From contig OX387185.1 of the NCBI GenBank assembly GCA_947561395.2, positions 23,627,866 to 23,691,865 of the forward strand: 64,000 nucleotides of DNA. Direction: 5' to 3'. Each line of letters starts with the position of its first letter. The first letter of the stretch is position 1. A program made the translations under genes and the position numbers. The notes beneath the pieces were generated by a model. The model was not told the origin of the DNA. It saw only the letters and a program-made list of their open reading frames with translations, and ran no database searches. The stretch is from Buxus sempervirens (Eukaryota > Streptophyta > Magnoliopsida > Buxales > Buxaceae). Positions 22,326-33,180 of this stretch are shown in pieces.

Positions 22326-23819
22326 TTAGCTTCTCTCCAACCTGGGATCGTCCTTTGATGAAACCCTCACCCATGACCCACAAAGGGTAATTCCCATCGG
22401 TACTTTGGCGTTAGGTGGTATGTAGGTGATGGTGACTTTGTTAGCCAGGTCGACTCTGGGTGGTGCAACAGCTACGGGTATTCCGGTCGGTATCCTAGGC
22501 ACAGTAGAGGAGTGAGCCGTTGGTGCCCATTTGCCGTAAGTTACATGGTACATCTCTTCAGGCACTGGCCCTAGCACTTGGGGCATGTTATGAAACATCC
22601 GGTTCAATCCGTCATGAGTTCTTGGATGCGGGATATGGGGAGGTGGAGGAGGAGACCTTGGCTTGCGGCTTGGCACTCCTAAGTTGTCTCGGCCTTCCAT
22701 CATGCAGACATACATGGCTGGGTTCTCTTCTTCTTTGGATTCTTCAACAGGAGCAGGCGACGACACTTCTATCACGACGGCAGGGTGGATTGGTATCCCT
22801 TCGAGGATGAATAGTTCGTCTGGCGGGGCAAAAGCCATGGTGACCTCGTCAGCAGATTCCAGGGCAACTAATGCTAGTAGGTCATCTGATGACCCCTCAG
22901 GTGCTAGCGGGTCTATGTCTACTGCATTCCCAATCATCTCTAGAGACGGCAGCTCCTCCCAGAGCATCTGAGCTAAGCCTTGTAGGTAGTCTTCTTCAAA
23001 GGCGGAGGAGTCAAAAAACTCATCTCCCCACCCTTGGGGGACTATGTTCTTGATGGCTTGAACTCCTTCACGCTCCATGTTAGTAAAGCGGTGGTACAAG
23101 ATCCAGTGTATGCATATGGGCCAATGGGGGTCTCTTCCTTCAGCTCCGGCTCTTTTCCTCTCAGCTCAGTTCTCAAAGAGTCGGGAGTAGTCTTCGGGTT
23201 GTGGCTTGAACCCAAGTCCAAATCTGGTGGTGTGCTTATAAGGTTGGACGGCTACCTTGATCCCTTGCTTATACTTGCCCAGTCCTTCACCGGCTCTGAG
23301 GCCCCAGTCTGCGCATTCAGCAGCGCCAAACATTTTTCTTCTTTTCCTCTTCGGGAGTCGTTGCCCCCTTTGCGATTCTGGGATGTGATTTACTTGCACC
23401 ATCTCCACGGCCTGGAAGTTGAGTGTGGTGGGCAGTTCATAATCCATGTAGGGTACTCCGACCCTTTCAAATTCCCGATGATCCTCAGCATGTACTGTTA
23501 TTAGCTCATTGCCCGATATAAATCGGACCATCCTGTGCGGTGAGGAAGGCACCACTCCTGCCTGATGCAGCCAAGGTCTCCCAATCAGCAAGTTAAAGGA
23601 GGCATTGATATCCATTAGCTCAAAATCCATGGTGAAGGGCCTGTCTGAAATTATGATTAATAAGGTGACTTCCTCCAGTAAATCTCTCCTGGCATTGTCA
23701 AAGCCTCGAACGTTATGTGCGCTTGGCTTGATCATTGAGGGGTTCAATTGCAAGCTATGGAATGTCCTTATCAGACATATATTCAGGGCCGACCCATTGT
23801 AAATCATGGCCCGCTTCAC
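22326..23819 (-). pseudogene. Protease region of element B, with G-patch-like segment
   Basis: At about 23600-23819 the minus strand shows a retropepsin-like segment (IYNGSALNICLIRT, then FNLLIGRPWLHQAGVVPS), the processing protease of Ty3/Gypsy elements. Downstream (about 23190-23300) is GLRAGEGLGKYKQGI followed by RFGLGFKP, a glycine-rich pattern like the G-patch found after protease in some retroelements. The rest (22326-23100) is acidic and Pro-rich with no domain I recognise. It is a fossil with a few breaks. Confidence 0.75.
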
Positions 23820-26341
23820 AATGAGATCGACTCACTTCACTGTTATGTAGAGTGGCTCAGTGTGGTTACAACCCTCGGGTGGCAGATCTGCTGTGGAAAA
23901 AGAGATGGCCTGTGGTGCCATGATTATCGACACGACTGCTTCTAGCTACTCAGGGTCAATGTCGGCCGGCACATGTGCGTCACCCAAAACTTTCATCAGT
24001 GCTGCCCTGTGCTTCTCTAAGTCAATTAGGAGTCCCATTATGGATATTTGGGCAAGCACCTTGTTTAACTACTGGAGGAGGTCGTATTCCGGTGTGTAAA
24101 TACTGTGGTGCAAATCTATTATTTCCTCCTCTGTGGCCTTCCCCTTTCTCTTGAAGGTCTGTGGCAATTTTGTAGCCACTTCCTTCCATTTTTTCCTTTC
24201 TTTTTCCTTCTACTTCTGCTCCCTCTTCTAGTGTGGGCGAGGGGTCTGTGTTTACGTATCGACCGGATCGGGTGATTCGATCAATTTCTGCTTCGGTGGT
24301 GGTAGCAGTGGCTTGAGGATAGAGGGGTTGGGACACATAAGGTGAGGGTACAGCATTGTAGGAAGTCGGCTCAAGATGGAGTTTAGAGAGGTTGAAAGTA
24401 GGTGGTTCAAATGAGAGGGAAAAAGGGTCTTGTGGGGGAAAGTCCATGATGTCATAAATGTTGAGGTTTGAAGGGTTGGAGTCAGAGACAGGTGTTGGGT
24501 AGAAGAATCCTTGCTCTTCTGATGGGTGGAAGTGCACTAGAGGGAAACCAGCAGGGGAGGCTTCGTCGTCTTCTCCAATGACATTCACTACTTGTTGTTC
24601 AGCTATCTCCTGGGGATACACCTTCACTACTTGCCTTGGTTGCCCAATCAGTACTGACTGGTCGAACTGTCCAGTGCCCTGATCACAGCTCACCTGATTT
24701 GCTGACTTGCTGGTGGAAGCCTTAGAGTGATCGGGGAGAGGGTTTGTGGTTACGCCAGCTGCTAGAGTCTGAGTAGGTGGTGCCGGGGGGTCGACCGTGA
24801 TGCGCTTGCTATCGATCAGGTCTTGGATATCGTGCCTTAGATCCCAGCACTGATTGGTGTGATTCCCTGGAGCACCGGAATGGTACTCGCATTGCTTTGC
24901 TGCATTGTAACTTTTGGCGTTGACCAATCGGGGGTTAGGGGGCTTGATTTGCACGTATCCCTTTTTTTCAGCAAGGTTGGCAGTAACTCTGCTGGTGCAT
25001 ATGGTAGAGGAGTAAACACCCGCCTCATTCTAGCTTCCATCTCATCTTTTGTTCTTCTCACCCCTTGAAAAGTTGCCTGCCCAGTCCCCTGGGGTGCCAT
25101 TGCCTCTGGTCCCTGAGAGAAATGATACGGTTGTGCCGGGTGCACATATTTCACTGCTTGCGGCTCTTGCCTCCTGCGCTCTTGCCCTCGATTTCTGCAA
25201 ACCTGCCCAGCTGCCAGCCTCCTTGGTACAGAACTTTGCCCAGTGCCGTCTATTTTTCTGGCTTTCACTGCGTCTTCAATCCGGTCTGCAGTCAGGATTA
25301 GGTCGTTGAACTTAGATGTGCTTTGTCCCAGCAGAAAAGTGAAGAAAGGCTGTCCCAATGAGGCAATCAACAAAGATGTCATCTCCTGTTCTAACAGTGG
25401 CGGCTGTACCAGCGTTGCCAACTCCTTCCAGCGTTTGGCATATTCTCGCACCAACTCCTGGCTCTTCTTAGCTAGCCTCTGTAATTCTACCCTGGTTTGC
25501 ACAATTTGATTGTTCAGCCTGTATTGCTAAATGAACACGGCCATCATATCGTTTCATGTCTTGATCTTGGTTTTATCCAGACTCAAAAACCAAGAGTGGG
25601 CTGCGCCAGTCAATGACTTCTGGAAAAACTGTACCATGATCCGTTCCTCCTTGGCATACTGGCACATGTCGCCTGAATAAGATCTCAAGTGGTTCAAGGG
25701 GCAACCTGTGCCATCAATTGGTGCAACTCCGGGCATTTGAACTTGGCTGGGAGCTGAATGTCGGAAAAGAATCAGAGGCTTTCCAGGGTGCCCTCTCTCT
25801 GTACTGTGCTAGGTTGGAGTTGTTTGAGTAGCTCTCTCATGGTGGCCATCTCTGCTTTGTTCTCTTCTCGCACTGCCGTCAGTTTCTCTTCAAATTGAGC
25901 CTCCTGGGTTCTATACCAGTCTTCATCATCCTGCCCCAGTTGAGAAGGTACAAATTGATCATGTGGTGGAATGTGTAAAGGTGCCGCTGGTGGTGGTGCC
26001 ACGGCAGGAGGATGCACTGGATATGGCAGTGGTGCCATTTTTGCTTGTGGTGGGAACTGCGGCTGCGGTTGGTGGGCAGCCGGCGCTGCTGGGGGAACTT
26101 GCTTCAATTCCCTTAATTCTGCCATTAATTCCTGGATGACGAAACCCAGGCTGTCAATTTTTTGTTGCATTTCATTGAATACTTGCGCATGGCTGGATTC
26201 TGCCGGATGCTGACCCAGCGGTGTCTGCTCTCCTTGTTGGTCGATATCGAGCCTTTTCCTCGATCTTAACAAGTACGTGCTTCTGGAAGCAATTTTGGTA
26301 CCTGTTAGACAATTGATAGGCATTAGTGCAATTTTACACAA
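23820..26341 (-). pseudogene. Gag region of element B
   Basis: The minus strand begins near 26341 with CLTGTKIASRSTYLLRS, then a Gln/Pro-rich stretch and a coiled coil (about 25800-26250). The Gag core follows (LTGAAHSWFLSLDKTKIKT near 25560-25620; VREYAKRWKELATLVQPP near 25420; LIASLGQPFF). A degenerate zinc-knuckle-like motif, CEYHSGAPGNHTNQC, lies near 24850-24900. The layout matches the intact gag of C. The Arg-rich start (GTKIA.RS.YL.RSRKR) also appears in A. It is a fossil with a few breaks. Confidence 0.85.
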
Positions 26342-26414
26342 ATTGGTTACGCAACTTTATCTTATTGAACTTGTTCATTTGCTTATTTTTCTTTTTTGAT
26401 ATGATTTGACTAAC

Positions 26415-26800
26415 TGATCTATTTTAGCTGCTAAGAGGCAACAAGGGAAGAGAACCTGATTTCTAAAGGCTGATCTATTTTAGATACCCACAGGCAACTG
26501 GGAAAGAGAACCCTAATGAATTCTGACGACTAATCTATTTTGGTTGTCCTAAGATGACCGGGGAAGAGAACCCTAATGACTGAATCTATTTTAGCTACCC
26601 GCAGGTAACTGGGAGAGAGAACCCTATGAGCCTGATTTATTTTAGCCACATGGAAGTGACTGGGAAAAAAAACCCGGTTTAACTGGTCTATTTTAGTCGC
26701 TTTCAAGAAATTGGGGAAGAACCCTAAAACGCTGATCTATTTTAGCCATTTGGCAAGGGAAGAGAACCTGGGGTTAAGGTCTTGGCAAGGGAAGAGAACC
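26415..26800 (-). repeat. Pre-gag hairpin array of element B
   Basis: Seven units of about 50-58 bp. On the minus (sense) strand each reads GGTTCTCTTCCC, then a hairpin, then CTAAAATAG. The hairpins differ from unit to unit. Perfect or wobble-paired arms include GCCA (loop AA), TTTC (loop TT), AGTCAC (loop TTCCAT), AGTTACC (loop TGCG) and GTTGC (loop CTCTTA). G-U pairs occur only on the minus strand, the strand of B's RNA. Confidence 0.75.
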
Positions 26801-26883
26801 TTCAATTCAGGGGGATTTTTTTGAGCTCAGTATCACAGGGTCATAGAAGGGGGGCTGAAAAACAGCACTCAGGGTTGCCTTAA

Positions 26884-27365
26884 CCAATTTCTGACTCATC
26901 CGTTGGTGGTCTTGGCGATACAAAGATTTCTACCCGGCCGTTCTTCAACCAATATCTGATTCAATCATTGGCGGCTTTGGTTTCGCTATCTGGGGTAGGC
27001 TATGCGAGGACGCTCCTCCACCAATATCCGACTCATCCGTCGACGGCTTTGGTGCCCTACAATTTCGGCTAGTAGTACCCGGACGTTCCGCAGCCAATAT
27101 CCGATTCATCCATCGGTGGCTTTGGTGTCGCTATCTAGGGTAGGCTATGCCAGGATGCTCCTCCACCAAGATCCGACTCATCCGTCGGCAGCTTTGGTGC
27201 CCTAAGCTTTCAGGTAGTAGTACTCGAACGTTCCTCAGCCAATATCCGATTCATCCATTGGTGGCTTTGGCATCGCTATCTGGGGTAGGCTATGCCAGGA
27301 TGCTCCTCCACCATTATCTGACTCATCTGTCGGCGGTTTCAGTGCCTTACAAGTTAGGCCGAATG
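26884..27365 (+). repeat. 72/73-bp tandem repeat in L1-b
   Basis: Units start at about 26884, 26949, 27021, 27094, 27166, 27239 and 27311. The spacing alternates 72 and 73, giving a dimer of about 145 bp (one unit ends GTAGTACCCGGACGTTC, the other GGTAGGCTATGCCAGG). Each unit has a hairpin with loop TCATCC and varying arms: CCGAC/GTCGG, CCGAT/ATCGG, CTGAC/GTTGG, CTGAT/ATTGG. Confidence 0.8.
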
Positions 27366-27462
27366 ATCTTGAGAAGATGCAAACGGGTGTGATCTGAGCT
27401 CAAAGTCTTGGGTGTTTTAAACACTTGCCAGGTTTCATGATCTCAATGAGAGAGATGCAATT

Positions 27463-27478
27463 AAAAAAGAGGGGCAGC
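27463..27478 (+). promoter_or_regulatory. Polypurine tract of L1-b
   Basis: AAAAAAGAGGGGCAGC lies directly before the LTR start TGTAAGCACC and matches the tracts of C (AAAGAGGGGGCAGC) and A. This marks the LTR as a 3' LTR on the plus strand. Confidence 0.75.
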
Positions 27479-28176
27479 TGTAAGCACCTCATTTTTGCGC
27501 TCCCGAAAAGCCAAAAATGCAAAACCCGGCCAGAAGGTCAAACCCTAAGGGGTGAAAGGTGGACCTTTAAATCAAATAAATTTTGGTTAACCTTGATCTA
27601 TCCCGTTGGATAAATAATCCCGACACGGTTCCAGCGCAACTGGATTTGCAGGAATCGGAGTCCGGATGAAGGTTCTGCGGGCGGTCAAACTTGAGGAAGT
27701 TGACTTTTCCTCGATTTCCGTGCCAAATACCTTGATCTATACCATTGGATAAAGGATCTCGACATGGTTCCAACGCAACTGGGTTTGCAGGAATCGGAGT
27801 CCGGATGAAGCTTCGGAGGGCAGTCAAACTTAAGGAAGGGCCAAAAGTTGACTTTTCCTTGAACCCCGTGCCAAGTGTTTAGCCCTATGTCATTAAATAG
27901 AGGGCTCCGATACGAGTTCAACGCAATTGAGTTTGCTCAAATCGGAGTTCAGATGAGTGAGATATGATCTGTCGAAGTTTCCTAGCAGCAAAAACCAGAA
28001 ACTGCACACGTGGCGCAGGAACTGCACACGTGGCAGCCAACGCAGAAAAATATCTTAGGGACTAAATCTTAAATATTAAAAAGTAGTACGGGCGATCCGT
28101 AGATATCAAAGAGGGTCAAATCGGTCGAATCGGTTGAATCGGTCAAGTCGAAGGGCAAATCCGTAATTTTTTGATT

Positions 28177-28442
28177 TGTATCCGGACGTGTATACCGGAT
28201 ACACTGCCTCTCCTTCATATCCGGACATGAAGGCCAGATATATGAAGATATTTGCGCGGAATTTAGGCCACTTGGCCGACATATCTGCAGCGGCATTTAA
28301 TTTTCGAATGATTCTGTTTGTATCCGGACTTGAAGACCGGATACAAAGGAGCCTTAGTGTATTCGGACTTCAAGTCCGGATACAAAGGAGCCTTAGTGTA
28401 TCCGGACTTGAAGTCCGGATACGTTAAGTTTGCTTATAAATA
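28177..28442 (+). promoter_or_regulatory. L1-b promoter: TATA box and upstream palindrome array
   Basis: TATAAATA lies at 28435-28442. Upstream are five inverted repeats on the word TATCCGGA, including near-perfect arms TATCCGGACTT / AAGTCCGGATA at about 28390-28425 and similar pairs at about 28319-28345 and 28355-28385, separated by the spacer AAAGGAGCCTTAGTG. The word returns at 29349-29450. Confidence 0.78.
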
Positions 28443-29348
28443 GCAAACAACAGCTCATTTCCGGGGGCTGGCTTTCTTGGCTGTTTTCCAACTTTCCTCT
28501 CCCATTTTTTCTCATCCGAAACCCTCCTCCCTTAGCTCCCTTTGGCCCTCCACCCCATCTACACACCACCTAAGCCATTCTCACCTTCCTCTTTCCTTCT
28601 TCATCCTCACCTACAACCCAACAAGAAGGAGAAGGAGAGTTGCTGTGCCAAAGAAGGAGTTTCCAGCTACATCTTGGCCTCAAGGAGGGGTCTCCACCTT
28701 GCACAAGAGATCAAGAACCCTCAGGTAAGGTTCCCTAGTACATTGTGTTCATCATATATTAAATCCGTATTTTTCTGAAAATATTTCTGTATTAGCTTCC
28801 TTCTTTGCATGGGTTCATGTTAGCATCATTTTAAGCATGTATTTGTTGTCTCTTTCATGGCATGAGAGTTACTTTCAGGAAGGAGTCTACGTAGGGTTTT
28901 TTTGTAGGAAGCATGGAAGCTTATGTTAGCATATTTTTAATCAGCCTAGTTGGTTGCTGTCCATAGGTTCAGGCTAAGTTTTTTAGAAGGAGCATGTTCC
29001 TTCCTATTTTACACTCCAATGTATCCCCATGATAATCCCCCCTTCTCTTCCCTTCCTTCAAGTTTTGTTGCATATATGCTTGCATGGATTTTCATTTGCT
29101 AGAAGCATGCTTAGTTGATATGAGTAGGTCACTGTTTGGGTGAAGTATGCAGGCATGAAAGCATGATCCCCTTCCCCAAGGCCCCTTCACCTTGCTGTAA
29201 ACCCAAGGAGAGAAGCCAAGTGTGGCTTCTCCCAAATCTGAACCTACGTGGGCCCATCCGAGGGCCCACCAGACCTTTAAAATGCCCTAAGGGGCCCCTG
29301 GGATCAATCCCGAAAGGCCAGAACCCAAAAAGGCCAATTCCAGGGTGA

Positions 29349-29450
29349 TCCGGATACTCAGACCAGATCGCCTATGGCCTCTGTATATCCGGATACACTG
29401 TCCGGATCACCAATGGCCCTTGTGTATCCGGACACACTGGCCGGATACAC
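29349..29450 (+). repeat. Leader palindromes of L1-b
   Basis: Three inverted repeats on the word TATCCGG: GATCCGGATAC, TATCCGGATACACTGTCCGG, and a pair with perfect 10-bp arms GTGTATCCGG around a nine-base loop. They are about 0.9-1.0 kb downstream of the TATA box and use the same word as the upstream array of this copy. Confidence 0.75.
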
Positions 29451-30497
29451 ACAGAAGCCCGATTTTGTGCATTATTGATCCCTAGCCAAATTTGGGGATG
29501 ATCTGAACCAAAACCAGCAGGGTTTCCGGGTGGCCCAGAAACCCAAAATGGGACTTGGACCAACCGGTCCAACCAGACACACTTGTGGGCCTTCCGACAG
29601 GGCCCACCAAGCCCAATGAACCAAATGCATGTTAATTAAACAACCTAAGTGAAATGAACCGATTGAACCAGGCGGGCCAAGCCCAATGCGGCCCACCCAT
29701 ACCTTGATGTGAATGTATGGAATGCATAAAATGCCTGGTTTGGCCGAGACCATGGGCCAGGGTCTGTCGGGCCCGCTAAAGCCCACCAAGTGAACCAAGT
29801 TAGGGTGCAAGCCCTAATTTCCAAGGAACTGGGCTTTCAAAGCCCAAAGCCGGGATCATGGGCCCCAAGCCCAATGACCGGCCCACTTTGGCTCAAATAT
29901 AAACAAGATAAGTCTAAAATACCCTTGGCCACCATGTGGGCCCACCAAAGGGGCCCACAGATCCGTCCGGCCCACCTTTGCATGAAAACAACCTAATAAT
30001 TCAAATCTAAACCTAAAGCCAAATCAATTCACTAACCAAAGCCCACAGGGCCTCCTAGGGTTAGACAGAGGCCCACTAAGGGCACACGGGCCAACTCAAG
30101 CCCATCCAGGACATCGGTCGGGCCTTCCAACGGGGCCCACCCAATCAGACTCAGAAAGCCAAAGATAAGCAAAGATAAAATCAACTAAAGGGACCCACAC
30201 CACTCAGGTGGTCCCACCAAGACCCAACAAAAATGCATGCTGGATTAGGAATCGGGTGAGAAACCAAAGAAAAGCTGACTCAAGTTAGGGAACCCACGGG
30301 ACCCGTCATCCGACGGGGCGGATTGGGGTGTCTACGGACTTCCCCAGCCCGCAACCGAGAACCAACCTTAGAATCTCGAAGCCGCAGACCCCAAAAGCCC
30401 TAAATAAACAATATTAGGCACCCAGGTGTCTGCCTGCACCCCATCAGGTGGTGGCGACTCCGAATTACCCCGTGCCGCGTTTCCCACGCGCGCACAG

Positions 30498-30766
30498 GGT
30501 GGTCGCAGCGACCTACTGCAATTAATGAAAAGAGATGGTTTGTTGGAGACCGAGTTGCCCTATTCGGGGAAATTAATTCTTCTATTTCAGATTCTTGTCT
30601 TTTTAAGTTCAAACAACATAACAGAAATTAAAGGAAATTCAAGCTTAATCAAAAAGATCCGTCGTGGCACATAGTACATCATCAGGCTTATGAAATACAA
30701 CAAAGCCAAAGTCTAGCTAGGTTGGTCATCATCATAGTGGAAGGACACGTCTTGCCTTCTCAAGGC
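30498..30766 (-). other. Element B sequence between L1-b and ORF1
   Basis: Non-coding. It holds a short perfect palindrome, GGTCGCAGCGACC (30502-30514). I see nothing else. Confidence 0.5.
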
Positions 30767-31582
30767 TCACAGAAGTTTGTCCCGCAGACGTCGGTCCTCC
30801 TCAGCGCGCTTGCGCACTAATTCCATTTCATGCTGCAAGGCCATATTGGCTTGCCTACTCTCCCGTTCCAAATCCACATAAGCTGAATGGATACGAGAGT
30901 GGGTCTCCTGCAGTTCGGCCACCCTGTCCCTGTAGGTGTTAGGGGGCGGAACTAGAATGTCACATGAAGTGACGGGTTGAAGAGTTGGGGGGCCGCTGTG
31001 GCCAAATTCTCGAGCTATCCACTGCTCGTAATCTTGAAAGTGGGATTGGGTGAAAATGTCCTCCCGGTATACGCACACCGTCTTCCATTATATCAACAGC
31101 TGCTTCCTTAATTCATTGGTGAGCGGCCCAATTATATTGCTCGCATCGTCCTTGATTGGGATTCCCTGCGGCTTACCAAACTGTCTCAGAACCCAGATCG
31201 GATAGTATGCCATAGCATGGGTAAGGCCCATTAGGGCGAGGCACTCTCTGTTTTTGAAAGCAAGGATGGGGGTGTAGGTGAAGTTGAAGGTATCCCACCA
31301 TTTGATGTCTGTTTCTCCATTCAGATGGAGAAAGTGGTCTAGCCAAGCCTCACGAGTGGGTAAGTTAGGGCGGATCTCTCTTCGGGCCATCTAGGTGACG
31401 TTGTCACGGACTAGCCCATAATGTGCATTGATAGGTTTTCAAACCATCAGGTGGTCTTGCAGCCAAATGTAGAGGAGAGGGGCGCACCCTTGAAACTTCC
31501 AGGTTCCATTTTTGGACAAAGTGAGGGAATGAAACAATTGAGCTAGGATCAGTGGCATGATTCGGTACTTCTCTATCCTAGG
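30767..31582 (-). pseudogene. ORF1 of element B (DUF7745-like plant retroelement protein)
   Basis: Upstream of gag on the minus strand. Visible segments: MPLILAQLFHSLTLSKNGTW with GCAPLLYIWLQDHL (about 31450-31560), REAWLDHFLHLNGETDIKWW (about 31300-31360), MAYYPIWVLRQFGKPQGIP (about 31150-31215), YEQWIAREFGHSG (about 30990), and a charged coiled coil at the end (LERESRQANMALQHEMELV). The pattern WL...WW...LRQFG.PQ resembles the DUF7745 / plant-mobile-domain type proteins found in plant repeats and the extra ORF1 of Ogre-type elements. I assign it from memory of the pattern. Its function is unknown. Solo LTR L1-c and element A interrupt it at 31582. It is a fossil with a few breaks. Confidence 0.65.
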
Positions 31583-32759
31583 TGTGCGCGCGTAGGGAAC
31601 GTGGCACAGGAAAATTCGGAGTCGCCACCGCCTGATGGGGTGCAGGCGGACACCTGGGTGCCTAACCTTGTCTATTAGGGCTTTTGGTCTGCGGCTTTGA
31701 GATTCTAAGTAGGGTCTCGGTTGCGGTCCGAGGAAGTCCGTAGACACCCCGGTCCACCCCGTCGGGTGACGGGTCCCTTAGGTTTGTCCTGGTTTGAGTC
31801 AGCTTACTTTGGTCTCACCCGATTCCTTAACCGATATGCAGCTTGGTTGAGTCTGGCGGGACCACCTGAGTGGTGTGGGTCCCTTTAATTGCTTTTTATC
31901 TTGATTAATTAAGTAATCTGAGTCTGGTTGGGTGGGCCCCGTTGGAAGGCCCACGGTGTCCTTGGTGGGCTTAGTCAAGCCCGTGTGCCCTTGTGGGCCT
32001 CGGTCTGTCCTAGGAGGCCCTTTAGGCTTTGGTTAAGTGCATTGATTTTACTTTAGGTTTAGATTTGAAGATTAAGTGTTTTTCATGCACAGGTGGGCCG
32101 GACTGGTTTGTGGGCCCCTTAGGTGGGCCCACATGGTGGCCAAGTAATTTTTATTGGATTTATCTTTTAATCTGCCAAAGTGAGTTGGACACTGGGCTTG
32201 GGGCCCGTAGTCCAAATTTGGGCTTGTAAGCCCAAGTTACAAGAAGTTAGGGTTTGCACCCTTCCTTGGTTCGGTTGGTGGGCTTTGGTGGGCCCGGTAG
32301 GCCCTTGCCCTTGGTCTCGGCCAAACCACGCATTTCATGCATCAATTTCACTAATTTGGTTCGGGTGGACTGCGTTAGGTTTGGCCCGCCCGGTTTAATC
32401 AGTTAATTTTACTTATCTTGATTAAGTTGCATGCATACCCTTCATTGTGTTTATTGAGCCGGGTGGGCCCCGTTGGAAGGCCCACTGGAAATCAAGTTGG
32501 ACCGGGGGTCCAAGTCCCATATTCGGTTTCCAGGTCACCCGGAAACCCTATTGGCTCATTTGGCTTGATTTAGGAATGCCACCCATGTCTAGCAAAAGTT
32601 ACAGAATATACATCACAGAAACATATCAAAATTGACATTTATCAAGGAGAGACTAGCTCATTATACTGGGTCCAAGGGGAGGGATTTATCAAGGTAAAGG
32701 GCATTTTTGGGATTTTTCAAGGTAAGGGGCATTTTTGGGATTTTTAAAAAATATAGCAA

Positions 32760-33180
32760 TTCGGCCATTTTTAGGGGTATGCGCCGACCTGTGGGCAGTA
32801 GGCGCGAGGTCAGCGCGAAGTGGGCGGACCGAAAACAGCGAAAAAGCACCCAAAATGAAGTGGGCGCACCCAAAATGAAGTGAGCGCACTCAAAATGAAT
32901 TGGGCGTGAGCTGAGCGCCCCCAAAAAAATGAAGTGGGCGCGAGCTGAGTGCACCCAAAAAAGAAGTGGGCGCGAGCTGAGCACATCCAAAATTAAGTGG
33001 GTGCCAAGTGAGCGTGAGCTGAGCGCATCCAAAATTAAGTGGGCGCCAAGTGAGCGCAAGCTGAGCGCGGGCTGAGCGCATCCAAAATTAAGTGGGCGCC
33101 AAGTGAGCGCGAGCTGAGCGCATCCAAAAATGAAGTGGGCGCCAAGTGAGCGCACCCAAAAATGAAGTGAGCGCATATAC
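32760..33180 (-). repeat. Leader array of L1-c (GAGCTGAGCGC word)
   Basis: Tandem units of about 35-45 bp containing GAGCTGAGCGC or CAAGCTGAGCGC, CCAAAATTAAGTGGGCGCC and AAGTGAGCGC. They are 0.7-1.1 kb downstream of the TATA box and share the word GCAAGCTGAGC with the hairpin upstream of that TATA box. Reading frames across it are repeat artefacts. Confidence 0.8.

Larger units (their letters stand above)
26850..30497 (+). mobile_element. L1-b: 3' end of a plus-strand Tat-related element
   Basis: An L1-type LTR (27479-30497, TGTAAGCACCTC to CGCGCGCACA) is preceded by a purine tract and by about 0.6 kb of internal sequence holding a tandem repeat. There is no 5' LTR or coding region on its left. 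No convincing target duplication flanks the LTR; GCAGC at 27474-27478 and 30506-30510 is probably chance. It is best read as the 3' remnant of a larger element that lost its left part. The exact left joint, between about 26800 and 26884, is uncertain. Confidence 0.65.
27479..30497 (+). repeat. 3' LTR of L1-b
   Basis: 3.0-kb L1-type LTR. Near its start (27580-27930) are two copies of the module with CAACTGGRTTTGCAGGAATC and GGAGTCCGGATGAAG. The TATA box is at 28435-28442. The segment 29220-30240 is dense in GGCCCA/TGGGCC words. The end carries GGTGGCGACTCC at 30450-30461, a copy of the primer-site start. Confidence 0.85.

Noticed and set aside
28477-28728. 83-residue frame following a TATA box, possibly a small host gene
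   Set aside because: It is the early leader of the L1-b LTR right after its TATA box; the coding pattern is not kept in the other L1 copies.
27474-30510. GCAGC pair as target duplication of L1-b
   Set aside because: The right copy is 8 bases beyond the CA end of the LTR and the left copy is the end of the purine tract, so the match is probably chance.
32661-33176. 171-residue frame with repeats such as WRPLNFGCAQ
   Set aside because: It is a translation of the leader array of L1-c inside a solo LTR.
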